From Plantago elongata (Eukaryota > Streptophyta > Magnoliopsida > Lamiales > Plantaginaceae), in contig JAYMSP010003314.1 in the NCBI GenBank assembly GCA_036897095.1, positions 1 through 20,243 of the forward strand: a stretch of DNA of 20,243 bases. The letters are read 5' to 3'. Positions within the stretch are counted from its first letter, which is position 1, and every line of letters starts with the position of its first letter. The position numbers and the translations under genes are program-made. The notes beneath the pieces are model-generated. The model saw nothing but the letters and a program-made list of their open reading frames with translations. It did no database searches and was not told the DNA's origin. Shown here one piece after another: positions 1 through 8,672 of this stretch.

Positions 1-192
1 ATCACCTCCGCCGCCAGATCCGCGAGTAGATCCGCGCCACCACCATCCATCACCGCCATCATCGACTCCATTTCGGACCAATCGTCGTCGGCCGCGACGG
101 TCACAGCCTCCCCTCACTCACCACCCTCACCGCCACCGCCTCCCCATACTCACCGCCCTCACCGCCACCGCCTGAAGTCATTTGCTCGATGA
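1..192 (+). CDS. Possible 3' end of a partial Pro/Ser/His-rich reading frame
   Basis: The frame starting at base 1 is open from the window edge to a TGA at 190-192 (63 codons). It is GC-rich, whereas almost everything after it is AT-rich. The predicted peptide is rich in Ser, Ala, Pro and His, with a poly-proline run followed by a basic His/Arg stretch. No domain is recognisable. The composition could mark the tail of a real exon, or only the low-complexity CCG/CAC repeat at 116-173, which leaves several frames open. The start lies outside the window. I do not recognise a family. Confidence 0.2.
   Translation: MTSAARSASRSAPPPSITAIIDSISDQSSSAATVTASPHSPPSPPPPPHTHRPHRHRLKSFAR
116..173. repeat. 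Two-copy CCG/CAC-rich tandem repeat, period 32 bp
   Basis: A 26-bp unit (ACTCACCACCCTCACCGCCA and on) at 116-141 recurs at 148-173 with one visible substitution. It sits inside the only GC-rich stretch of the left edge and probably explains the low-complexity peptide there. Confidence 0.6.
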
Positions 193-757
193 AGGTGTTT
201 TTCGTCTGCACTTTAGTTTTTTTCTGCACTTTCATTTCATCTGCAGTGTATGATTTGTCTTTATGATTTGAGTTTGATTCGATTTTATCAAGTGGCTGCA
301 AATTGGGTGTATGATTATAGTTTGAGTTGATTTGATTGTGATGATTGGGATGAATAGCCTAGCTTGCTGCTGCAAAATTGAGAAACATTTTGGAACAATA
401 TCATCATTTGAATCCTGCCCATTTCAATTGCTTACCAAACAAAATTTTCTGAAATACCCATTCAAATGGTCATTTGAGTGCCATGTCAGCCCCTGGGTGA
501 ATTTATTTATGCCCGCTATTAAATTTCTCGAGAAGAATTTAGTCCTTGACATTTGAACAAAAGCATATTGCCCAACTTCCCCTTTATTAAATGGGGAATA
601 TCTCTTATTTTATTCATGTCACTTATTTTGTTTATTATATTATTCACATTCTTTCATACTTTATTTACTCTATTTTATATTTTGTTCACCGTTTCTTCAA
701 TTTTATTTACTTTTATGTTAAAACTTATGTCTAGACCAGAAGAAAGTTGAGATCGAT
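193..757. other. AT-rich intergenic stretch, no gene seen
   Basis: Short open frames on the plus strand (332-556, 553-750) have no recognisable domain and are compatible with chance or repeat-derived frames. An imperfect direct repeat around 247-287 and 308-339 shares TGTATGATT and TTTGAGTT blocks. A near-palindrome TTCCCC...GGGGAA lies at about 578-599. The segment 600-735 is dominated by ATTTTATTTAC-like T-rich sequence typical of decayed MITE interiors. Confidence 0.4.
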
Positions 758-772
758 ACGGAGAGAGAATAC
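600..772 (-). mobile_element. Decayed Stowaway-like MITE, one terminus only
   Basis: Read on the minus strand, the terminus at 772-758 is GTATTCTCTCTCCGT. This is a degenerate form of the TACTCCCTCCGT end that marks Stowaway (Tc1/mariner-type) MITEs in plants. It is followed by a CAACTTTCTT-like block and AT-rich interior, as those elements usually have. The opposite end is not recognisable, so the left limit is approximate. Confidence 0.3.
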
Positions 773-1676
773 TATTTAAAAATAAATACTATTAACTAAC
801 TTATAAGTCAATTTTCCTATCACATTAATTGAAATAAGTTACCTAACTGTCACAAAATTCGGCCAATATTAACCATGAAGTCATTAATAAGTGAATAATT
901 CAACTTATTAATTTGTAGTCATCTTTTGATCCATTGTTATTTTTAGTAGCATATGAGTACATAATTGGGTATAAAGTGATGTGGGACGAAAATATTATAA
1001 TTAAAAATAATAATACCAGACAAAATTAAGATAATACCCAAGGTTTTATTTTAAATTTACTGCTTAAGATAAACTAACCTGGTGGAAATTATGAAACATC
1101 TACTTGATGAAGTTGGAAACATCTATTATGACACAATGAATCCGACAATTCACTTGTGTGATGAAGTTGATCTATTTATTATACAATGTGGGTGTAAAAT
1201 CAGTGCAATATATACTTTACACTATTTGTTTTCTTCAGGAAATTTATGTATCTCTTTCTAAGTCAAGTAGTGACATATCTTCATACAACTTCATTCGTGT
1301 AATCATATCATGGTAGTTATTTTATTCAAATATCTACCCATAGGTGTATCTAGCAAAATTATATAGCTACCATACAAGTACAACATTATCCTGAGAGCCT
1401 ATATTTTATACAATGGCAACTAACAAAATATCCGGGAAGATGAAGCTAATTAAGTGAGCAACATACATATGCATCGAACATCCACTCGCTTTCGCTTGTA
1501 CACAGTCTGCTTATGCAATGATATATTAACTTCTGGACATATGCCTGGCAATTAATGTAAATAAATCAAATTAAGTTTTTAATTATCTTATTCCCATCAT
1601 TTTATTTAGATTACATGCAATGTGAAACATGATCAAATGCAGGCAGAAAGATATAACAATAAGCGTTATCATAATC
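773..1676. other. AT-rich intergenic stretch, no gene seen
   Basis: I see no coding exon or terminal repeat here. TGATGAAGTTG occurs twice about 56 bp apart (near 1105 and 1161), and GAAACATCTA occurs twice near 1092 and 1117. These are minor local duplications. The block ATTTTCCTATCACATTAATT near 812 resembles a block near 8885 and may be a shared MITE-derived word. Confidence 0.4.
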
Positions 1677-1775
1677 TCACCCAGGGATTATGTCCTTAAA
1701 TACATCCGGTAATGATTTGAGCCCAAGTACGACTATGTCAGTATCTCCATCTTTAGAAATGTCTAATGTTTGATC
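1677..1775 (-). pseudogene. Orphan exon-like fragment, 32-codon C-terminus
   Basis: On the minus strand an AG acceptor-like site (CATATCCAG, next to 1776) is followed by 32 open codons and a TGA at 1679-1677. The peptide begins DQTLDISKDGDTDIVVLG and ends FKDIIPG. Its balanced amino-acid content looks like real protein rather than translated AT-rich noise. No matching upstream exon is visible on the minus strand between 1780 and 2345, where a SINE has inserted. It may be the last exon of a decayed gene, a captured gene fragment, or chance. I do not recognise the family. Confidence 0.3.
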
Positions 1776-1817
1776 CTGGATATGCTAGTCACACGATGTA
1801 ATCATGTAATGATTAAT

Positions 1818-1826
1818 TTGTAAGAT
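1818..1826. repeat. SINE target-site duplication, left copy
   Basis: TTGTAAGAT is identical to bases 1998-2006 on the other side of the SINE. Confidence 0.75.
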
Positions 1827-1997
1827 GGTCAAAGCGTTCGTAGTCGAGTGGCAAGCTGAAATACCCCGTATCCATGAGGTCACGGGTTCGATTCCCCATT
1901 TTGATGGTGATTTGCACCTAGAATCGATTGATAAATTCGTCTTGTTCAACAAGTGTAATTGTAATGTTTTATTTTATGTTAATTAATAATTTAAAAA
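1827..1997 (+). mobile_element. tRNA-derived SINE with target-site duplication
   Basis: An RNA polymerase III A box (TAGTCGAGTGG, 1841-1851) fits TRGYNNANNNG. A perfect B box (GGTTCGATTCC, 1885-1895) follows at the normal tRNA-like spacing. Near the 3' end is a short perfect stem-loop, CTTGTT-C-AACAAG (1941-1953), a trait seen in several plant SINE families, followed by an AT-rich tail. The body is about 171 bp and is flanked by the direct repeat TTGTAAGAT at 1818-1826 and 1998-2006, which fits target-primed insertion. It is not a functional tRNA gene, because the rest of the cloverleaf cannot be drawn. Confidence 0.82.
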
Positions 1998-2006
1998 TTG
2001 TAAGAT
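1998..2006. repeat. SINE target-site duplication, right copy
   Basis: TTGTAAGAT is identical to bases 1818-1826. The duplication may extend a little upstream through A/T-rich bases. Confidence 0.75.
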
Positions 2007-2345
2007 ATATATATGCGCAGATGGACACCGTCGTTGTCCTCGGAAATAAATATGAAAAAAAGGGTTTTCCCTAAGATGTCATTGAAATTGTGTTATGAGT
2101 GTAACGAAACTTGTTAATTTATAGGCACATTTTAGATGTCAGTTTGTTGAATTTTTCTTGGGAAATTTCTTACCATTCGTAGTATGTGAACATATTGAGT
2201 CAAGATGTTACTTTCTTGAGATTTTCTTGGGAAATATCTTTTCATCATCCGTAGATTGATACTATATTTAGAGTTTAGATAATGGAGTATGATGGCGTGA
2301 GAAAACTCACTTGATTAAAAGGATTAGGTAGTTGGGAAATAGGAT
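2007..2345. other. Intergenic stretch, no gene seen
   Basis: No exon or terminal repeat was found. TTTTCTTGGGAAAT appears twice (about 2152 and 2222) followed by similar words, a small local duplication. Confidence 0.4.
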
Positions 2346-2702
2346 CACCACAAAAATCCGGTCGTACAACGACAGATTCATTTGTAGTTGTACGGGCAGT
2401 GATTCGTAGTTGGGACCTCAGCGACGAGCCCATCTACGAATAAATGGTAGTAGCTACTCTTTCCGTCCCTGGTTCAGTTAGCTAGAAATATTATTCGTAG
2501 CTAAATTGTAACGACGAGCCGGCGACGGACTGTGCAACGAATAGAACCGTTGACCAGTTCGTTGTCCTTAGGTCGCTTGGTTCTTCTGTAAGACGGATTT
2601 AGCTAAGAATAATTATTCGTAGCTATGTCCGTCGCAAGAATTAAGGGCGCGCCAAACGTCCTTAATTCGTTTTTTTGCTACGAATAACTATTCGTAACTA
2701 AT
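2346..2702 (+). repeat. CACTA left terminus with subterminal repeat cluster
   Basis: After the terminal CACCACAAAAA come an inverted pair CGTACAAC (2363-2370) and GTTGTACG (2387-2394), which could form a hairpin. The word ATTCGTAGCTA and variants recur in both orientations near 2403, 2434, 2492, 2613, 2679 and 2690, and CGACGAGCC recurs at 2422-2430 and 2512-2520. AATTAAGG and CCTTAATT flank a GGCGCGCC palindrome near 2640-2666. Short subterminal repeats of this kind are the usual binding sites of TnpA-like proteins in CACTA elements. Confidence 0.72.
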
Positions 2703-4013
2703 ATATTATTATTTTTAATTTTTTTTATTTTCAGCATTTCCTTCTTTTGTCACATGTTATTCACACCATACAAAAGTCGATATTAATTAAATCGAAACAC
2801 AAAATGTTGACCAATTAATATAAGAGATTCGTCACATAAAAAGTCTCCAAATGTATTAGTAAATATACGTACGATAAATAAAACACAAGTACCTAATAAT
2901 CTGTACACTAAATAAAACACAAGTAACTAATCCATGATATGATCAGGAAATGATGGAGGTGTTCCGGATCCATCTCATTTTGTCAAAGAGTCCAATTGAG
3001 TCTGTAGACGAGCCTGGTTCTCCAGCAACATCTGAATCTGTCTATCATGAGTAGTCATCATCCGCTCCACCTGGCTCTTTGTGTAAACACGTGACCTTCT
3101 CTGAGACACTGAGTAGGTAACAGGCTCCATCAAACTAGCTAGACTACCAACTCCGTAGACTCGACCCCTTTCGTCCAATGGATTGACCTCGAAGAAGATT
3201 TTGTTTTGTTCCTCAATGGTGAGGTCCCGACCTTCGATCCTCCTATCCACCTCACTCTACAAAACGAAAGTACATATAGTACATGAGATACAATCTCTTA
3301 CAATACACAAGTAGTAATTAATGTGGACTTCAACTAAATTAGTTATGAAACATACCGCAATGTTCTCAACTTTTGTGTCTACCTAGACACCATCCTTCCC
3401 TAGCTTTGCCTTCTTGAAGTAGTCGTATGCAGGCCCAAAGCCGTCAGCTGATTGAGCCTATATAACAAGCATTTATACAAGAAACAAAGTAGTAAGTTAG
3501 TAGCTTCAGAATAAAAAAGAACAATGTAGGATTTAGCTTATACGATGTCAGACATATATGAATGGAATGAAAACAAAGAACTAGCAAGTACCAATCACTA
3601 ACCTGGATCGTGTAAGCTGTGATAGCAGCTCGGGTTCCTAAATGATGTATGGATGTGCCAACACCACCAGTCGATTGAGATAATCGATTTTTCTGATTCT
3701 TCCACGATGTATCCATTACAACTGGGTCCTTCCAGTAAGCCGTCCACAATGGAAGGGCTTAATCCCCAACAAACAACTTTTTTCTGATGAGTCACCCACA
3801 ACTTCTTCACAGCATGTATCATGTTCATGTACTGGTTAGACCCTACGACCTCGAAGGTTTCCCATATTTGGGGAAGCAGAGTATTCGAGATGTAGAAGTC
3901 TTTCTACAGCATTCCCTAAAACAAAAAGATGACAACACTACATAAGTCCAATCAAAGGACAAGTCGTAGAACAAAATCAAAATAGCACGTTTGTAATAAG
4001 AGCATATCACTCA

Positions 4014-4372
4014 AGCATAGTGGCTAACACACCACTCATATTGTGCTAAAATTTACTAACATAATGGTGACTAACATATCACTCATGTATAGTGGCTAAC
4101 ATATCACTCATATTGTGGCTAACATACCACTTATATTGTTCTAAAATTTACTAACACAATGGTGACTAACATATCACCCAGGTATCGTGGCTAACATACA
4201 ACTCATATTGTTTTAAAATTTACTAACACAATAGTGGCTAACATATCACCCAAGTATAGTGGCTAATACCATTCATACTGTCTTAAAATTACTAACACAA
4301 TGGTGACTAACATATCACCCAAGTATAGTGGCTAACATACCACTCACATATAGCTAGTGGCTAACATATCAA
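4014..4372. repeat. Minisatellite, 24-bp units in about 70-72-bp higher-order repeats
   Basis: The core GTGGCTAACATATCACTCAT repeats about 14 times with drift. Every third unit carries a TTAAAATTTACTAACACAAT variant at about 4046, 4141, 4213 and 4283, which gives spacings of 95, 72 and 70 bp; the first spacing contains one extra 24-bp unit. The array fills the intron between E3 and E4 of the dead transposase gene and ends just before the GTAAGC donor near 4400. Confidence 0.85.
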
Positions 4373-5099
4373 ACAAATGGATATAATGTTTTAAGCTTAC
4401 CCTCAACTCATCCAAATAGTACCCCTTCACATGATCTGGGAGAAGTGACCACTTCTCCCCGCCCTGCCCAGGTAACTCCATCCTCGATCTGAAGGCATCA
4501 GTGAGCTTTTTCCCAACTTCAATTGAAATGTGCAACCATTCTTCTTCGTCCCACTAGATATCCAGGGAACCACATCAACTCTATCAATGGTGGATCTAGT
4601 ACGGTAGTTCTCACTACATTCACAACCAATATACACACGATTCTTCTTTGAACTCATCACTGTAAAAAAACATGTTGTTCTCCCGACTAATTCTTGTCAC
4701 TTCATGTTGTTCATCTTCTCTACAACCGAATGCACCTATATTTTGAAACAAGTTGTTTTGGTCTTCACGTTCAATCTCCTCCTCCCTCTCAACACCAACA
4801 TAGGCTACCCCAAAAATGCGATCATCACCAACTTCAAATTCCAGATCCGATATGAAGTATCTTGGTTCGTCATCATTTAGCGTACCTTCATCATCTGAAT
4901 CCGTCGGATATCTATCCTCATGCATCCACATATGAATTACGCTAACAAATTCAAACATTAAAACAATGTTAGAAACAAAAAACATATCTAATCAAGTGCA
5001 TACACAACTAAAACAATGTAATATATTAATTTTTTGAAAAAGAAATTGTCAAAACTAACCACAATATCGTATTATTATATAATTTTTTTTATTTAAAAA

Positions 5100-5260
5100 A
5101 TACAGTTTCTAGCCTCTGTCGGGCTGCTAGCCCAAGGCGCTAGCTGCCAGGCGGTAATATGGCATCCCTCAGGGCTGCCGAATCGGCGCCTATAAGCCTT
5201 GAAGCCTGCCAGGCGCATGTTGTGGTCAGTCTACGGGCTGACCACAATGTACTTCTCGTC
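5100..5260. other. GC-rich, hairpin-rich block inside the CACTA element
   Basis: This roughly 160-bp island is strikingly GC-rich in an AT-rich neighbourhood. It contains a perfect 10-bp stem TTGTGGTCAG / CTGACCACAA (5220-5229 and 5238-5247) around an 8-nt loop, and repeated GCCAGGCG, GGGCTG and GCTAGC words. It lies in the first intron of the dead transposase gene. On the minus strand a 49-codon frame (5289-5140) crosses it, but no splice site or homology supports translation. A nested short insertion or a regulatory or structured leader are possibilities. Confidence 0.55.
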
Positions 5261-5530
5261 AATCCAGTCCCTTTTTCACTCCTTTTCATTTTGAAATAAT
5301 TTTATGGCGAATTAATTAGTCATTTAAATAAACAAATGCAACCACATTATAATAAACACTATAAATATAAAATTAAGACAATGAGAATTAAATAATACCT
5401 CTTCGGATTCACTATAATTATCATAATCGGGATAATATTTCGAAGGCATCTCTTTTCCTTCCTTATTTGTTTGTTTAATGTACTCGTGTAGTCGATTATA
5501 TAACGGGTGAAAATATAAAGTTTTGTGGTA

Positions 5531-6160
5531 TATTTAATAAATATGGAATCAATTTTTTTATTTACACTACTTTAAAAACATTTTATAATATATTAAAAGG
5601 TAACTACATTTAATATTACTATTTTTTTTAAAACATGATTGAGCTTTGCATGCAAAAAGTTTGCACGACAAAGGCAAGTTTTGGCTTAGGGTTTCTATTT
5701 GTATTCCATTATATGGGGTTAGGGACTTAGGGCAAGGATGTGATGGAAGAAAAAAAAAGAAAAAAGAGAGAGTACTGGACTTTAGTTAATTAAATGACGG
5801 GTTGAATACGGGCTACAAGTCACCAACAACATTTATGAACTCCACGTTCACCGTCGGATCGATTTAAAACGTATATGTCTGCATTACAATTTTTCGAGCT
5901 ATTATAAAAATAAAAAAAGTTATTTTATTATTTGTCAGTCAATTATATTTAATTTAAACCAGTAATTACTCTTAAAATGTAATAATTAAATACAATAAAA
6001 TTTATTATAAATAACACTAGTTAATTTTTATTTTATAATTTTATTTCGATCATAATATTTCAAAAAGTTATTCGTATTTATAATTCATTACAGTTGGTCG
6101 GTCAAAGTTATTTAGATTTAAAATAAAAAATGGGATGACTATTATATTAATGTTCCATAA
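5531..6160. other. AT-rich intergenic stretch, no gene seen
   Basis: No exon, terminal repeat or RNA gene could be supported. A purine run (5747-5770) and long A/T tracts are present. The right end of the CACTA element should lie here or near 5.5 kb but was not recognised. Confidence 0.4.
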
Positions 6161-6279
6161 TACCTCCGTTTGAATATTCTTTTTATTATAACGTATCTTT
6201 CGTACTTTTTTTATTATTTATTATTTCTCTTTTATGTCACTGATATTTTATATATATATATATCTCTTCTGCAATATTA
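6161..6279 (+). mobile_element. Stowaway-like MITE terminus, fragment
   Basis: TACCTCCGTTTGAATATTC at 6161 resembles the TACTCCCTCCGT end of Stowaway-type MITEs and is followed by T-rich sequence and a (TA)n tract (6250-6262). It has no visible partner end before the next MITE begins at 6280, so it may have been interrupted by that element. Confidence 0.35.
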
Positions 6280-6522
6280 TACTTCCTCCGTTTTGATTTG
6301 AAAGTCCCGCGAGATCGGACATAATTTTAAGAAAAAAGTGATAAAATAAGAAAGAAGTTAATAAATTATGAATGTGATTGGATAAAATAGAAGAAATAGT
6401 AAATAAAATATGAGATATAATGTATAAAGTAGGAGATATATTTTATATTTAAGAAAATTAGACTTTTCATTTGAAACAGTTCAAAATGAAAATGAAAATC
6501 AGAACTTTCGTATCGAAAGGTA
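6280..6522 (+). mobile_element. Stowaway-like MITE
   Basis: It begins TACTTCCTCCGTTTTGATTT, a close match to the plant Stowaway/mariner MITE end. Near the other end GACTTTTCATTTGAAA (about 6459-6475) is a diverged inverse of the start, and the element appears to end around CGAAAGGTA at 6522. The interior is A-rich with ATAAAATAAG-like words typical of these elements. It has no coding content. The right limit is approximate. Confidence 0.5.
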
Positions 6523-7559
6523 AATTAGTTTATGTTAAAAATTGTGTAAGTGGGGGCTAGAATATATGTCCTGATGGTGTATTACTGATTATAACAGGAC
6601 TTTAGCTAACACTTCCGTTCACACCAATATGTCTATGTAACAATATCCAGCCTGGCCTCCCGAATGACTTGTGTATGTAAACAAACCGGCCCCCATTAAC
6701 TTCAATTTTTCAGTTGAGATGTTGACCCAGACAATAACGAAGTAAGAGGTTAAAGGAGGGAGATAAATGATCTTTTAAACTTTTGTTAATAAAATAGTTT
6801 CTCATATATTTATGAGGGTTAAAGAAAAAAGGAAAAAATAAAATTTTCTTAAAAAATAAGAAAATTAAAACATTTTAATTTTATTTTACGATTTTTAATT
6901 TTAACGGTCTGACCGGCTGAGAATTTTAAGAAAAGAACGAGACAAACATTTTTTTATTATCATTTGGATAGATTGTATTATGGTTTTAAATTGTTAATAT
7001 TGAAAGTTACAGTTATCGTTTTAACGTATCATGTTAATTTTTTAAGAGATGATGTGATTATTTCAATGCATCGGTATTATATATTTCAACACTTTTGTAA
7101 TTGAATTTGGTGTGATAATTTTAAGGTGTTACATGATAGTTTCAAAATGACTTGTTATAAGTTTAAATTACACTCTAATATTATTAGACATGTTTAAAAA
7201 TTCATGTATGACATTAAAACACCAATAAACAAGCTTAAATAAGTTACTTGCAATTTAATTTTTACACTATTGAAACATTCATCAGTTATTCAAAGGTATA
7301 AAAATATATTCTCATATGAAAAAGATTATAATAAAACATTCATTTGGTGTTTTTTGATGCAAATACAAATCGAATGGTGAGCTTTGACTACCTGCCTTCT
7401 TCAATATTCATATAAGACCGTTGAGAGACTTGACTTATCATCAAACTTAATGTTATCATCAGTACCTGTTTAAGACATTTACTAACTGGGTTAAAAATGT
7501 AGCGAGTCTTATTAAAATTACCACATTCATGCTTAAAATAATAATAAAGTAGAAACACC
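6523..7559. other. Very AT-rich intergenic stretch, no gene seen
   Basis: I found no exon or terminal repeat. From about 7380 onwards words of the kind CTTAAAATAATAA appear, which lead into the tandem array that follows. A copy of CATTCATGCTTAAAATAATAA near 7526 is similar to one near 7588. Confidence 0.4.
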
Positions 7560-8110
7560 AAGCAAAAGTTAGAAAAAATAGTAACATTAATGCTTAAAAT
7601 AATAACAATACGTATTACAACTACAACAATACTTTTTAAAACTATAATAAAGAGAAACATGAAACATAAGTTAAAAATAATAACTTTAATAGTTAAAACT
7701 ATAATGATTTCTCTTAAAACATTAATAACGACTATTATAACTACAAACAATGTAGGAACATTCAACACAAGCTAAAAATATTTATATTGAAGTTTTAAAC
7801 CATAACAATGTATATTAAATATATACAAATGACTTTTAAATAATAATACAGGAGGAACATGCAGTACAAGTTAAAAATAGTAACATTGATACTTGAATCA
7901 ATAACATTGCCTCATAAACTTATAACAATGTATTGACAAAAAAATCAAGTCTTAAATATTTTAACAGGGGCTAAAAATACTAATATTGTTCCTAAAAACT
8001 AGAATTACAAATTTTAAAAATATAACGGATTCGCTAAAACAATAATAGATAAAAATATTTAATAAAAACTAAAAACATTAATTACAACGATGCTTGAAAC
8101 CACAACACCA
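7560..8110. repeat. Degenerate tandem array, period about 100 bp, six or more units
   Basis: The anchor motif AAGTTAAAAATARTAACATT, with drift, starts at about 7566, 7668, 7769, 7868, 7968 and 8066, giving spacings of 102, 101, 99, 100 and 98 bp. Each unit also holds several shorter TTAAAACNATAACAATG-like sub-repeats of about 20-25 bp. Both strands give long chance open frames of hydrophobic or Ile/Thr-rich peptide in part of the array. These are low-complexity translations and not genes. Confidence 0.7.
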
Positions 8111-8520
8111 ACTTTTAAAACCATAAGAATGTCACTTAAATCCTTAACAAAACACCAAACTACATGATTACAAAATGATTCGATTTTTCTGTATCAATTT
8201 CAAATCTGGAAACAACATATCGTAAAATCATTGAAAAATGAAAAATAAAAAGTAAAATATCACTAGTTGATTTTAACGAGAAAAAAACGAAATGAATCTG
8301 TACAACAATGAGTCTTACAACAATAACAACAGTTCTTTAAAATATATGAATGCTTCTTAAAACCATAACGAAACACTAGATAACATTTGCGCAAAATAAT
8401 TCAAAATTTTAAATATACAAATTTCAGATCTGGAAAATCATATCGCAAAATTATCAAAAAACGAAAAATAAGAGGTCGATTTTCACTTCCGAATGAAATG
8501 CAAACCGAAAAAAGCAACAT
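8102..8520. repeat. Diverged direct duplication, about 200-bp units
   Basis: TTTCAAATCTGGAAAC (8198) followed by ATATCGTAAAATCATTGAAA matches TTTCAGATCTGGAAAA (8422) followed by ATATCGCAAAATTATCAAAA, 224 bp apart. TTAAAACCATAA before each and GTTGATTTT / GTCGATTTT after each extend the similarity, giving units at about 8102-8300 and 8330-8520 with several indels. Confidence 0.65.
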
Positions 8521-8573
8521 GAATCAATATAGCAAATGAGTAAACAATAAAAACCACAAAACTATTGATTGAC

Positions 8574-8672
8574 TCACTTGAATTTTGATGGATTTGAGTA
8601 AGTCCGGTGAAATTGTTTCGAAATTCGGCGAAATCGTTGAAATTCAATGGAGATGATTCTCCCAAACATCAT
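8574..8672 (-). CDS. Candidate first exon of an orphan minus-strand unit
   Basis: The first ATG after the leader described at 8673-8850 lies at 8672-8670, with a second ATG directly behind it. The frame codes for 32 residues, starting MMFGRIISIEFQRF and basic in character, and meets TGA at 8576-8574. That TGA overlaps a good splice donor (CAA|GTGAGT, exon end at 8578), so the frame may continue by splicing instead of stopping. A second frame over the same bases is also open to 8483. No downstream exon was found: the sequence beyond is the 100-bp repeat array. It could be a remnant of a transposon gene (for example of a Mutator-like element, whose ends often carry promoters) or of a host gene. 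The family is unknown. Confidence 0.25.
   Translation of the reverse strand: MMFGRIISIEFQRFRRISKQFHRTYSNPSKFK

Larger units (their letters stand above)
2975..5449 (-). pseudogene. Broken Ptta/En/Spm-family transposase gene (Transposase_24 type)
   Basis: Six exon-like blocks follow each other on the minus strand. E1 (5449-5399) starts MPSKYYPDYDNYSESEE and ends at a GT donor. E2 (about 4940-4620) is acidic. E3 (about 4560-4401) contains WLHISIEVGKKLTDAFRSRM and ends LDELR at a GTAAGC donor. E4 (3915-3603) contains NRLSQSTGGVGTSIHHLGTR. E5 (3457-3356) ends before GTATGT. E6 (3256-2975) carries the family signature GRVYGVGS and a coiled-coil-like tail ending LDSLTK. In-frame stops are visible in E4 (near 3904) and E5, and the frame changes within E4 near 3750, so the gene is dead. 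The domain order and the RVYG(V/L)GS motif match the plant Transposase_24 family. The boundary between E2 and E3 is unclear. Confidence 0.68.
2346..5530. mobile_element. Decayed CACTA (En/Spm, CMC) DNA transposon
   Basis: The left end begins CACCACAAAAATCCGG at 2346, a one-base variant of the CACTACAAAAA terminus of plant CACTA elements. Dense subterminal repeats follow, then a minus-strand gene of the Ptta/En/Spm transposase family (2975-5449). No tnp2-type (Transposase_21) gene is visible, so even when whole the element probably relied on a partner. The matching right terminus, expected as ...TTTTTGTGGTG, is not convincingly present. The right limit given here is only the region just past the first exon and is uncertain. 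The 3 bp before the left end are GAT. Confidence 0.7.

Noticed and set aside
332-750. Two plus-strand open frames (74 and 65 codons) as genes
   Set aside because: No domain, no recognisable splice or promoter context, and the second is a hydrophobic translation of T-rich repeat sequence.
1413-1457. A 14-codon ORF starting MATNKISGKMK that ends at a GTGAGC donor-like site
   Set aside because: Too short, no acceptor or next exon found, and no TATA-like context that could be defended.
1827-1900. A functional tRNA gene
   Set aside because: A and B boxes are present but the cloverleaf stems do not form. The 171-bp body with a target duplication fits a SINE instead.
5518-5530. AGTTTTGTGGTA as the right terminus of the CACTA element
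   Set aside because: It matches the expected end only in part, lacks the subterminal repeat cluster, lies just 70-80 bp from the first exon, and the flanking bases do not repeat GAT.
7388-7775. A 126-codon minus-strand and a 61-codon plus-strand frame as membrane or basic proteins
   Set aside because: Both are translations of the low-complexity 100-bp array, with Ile/Val/Thr bias and no other support.
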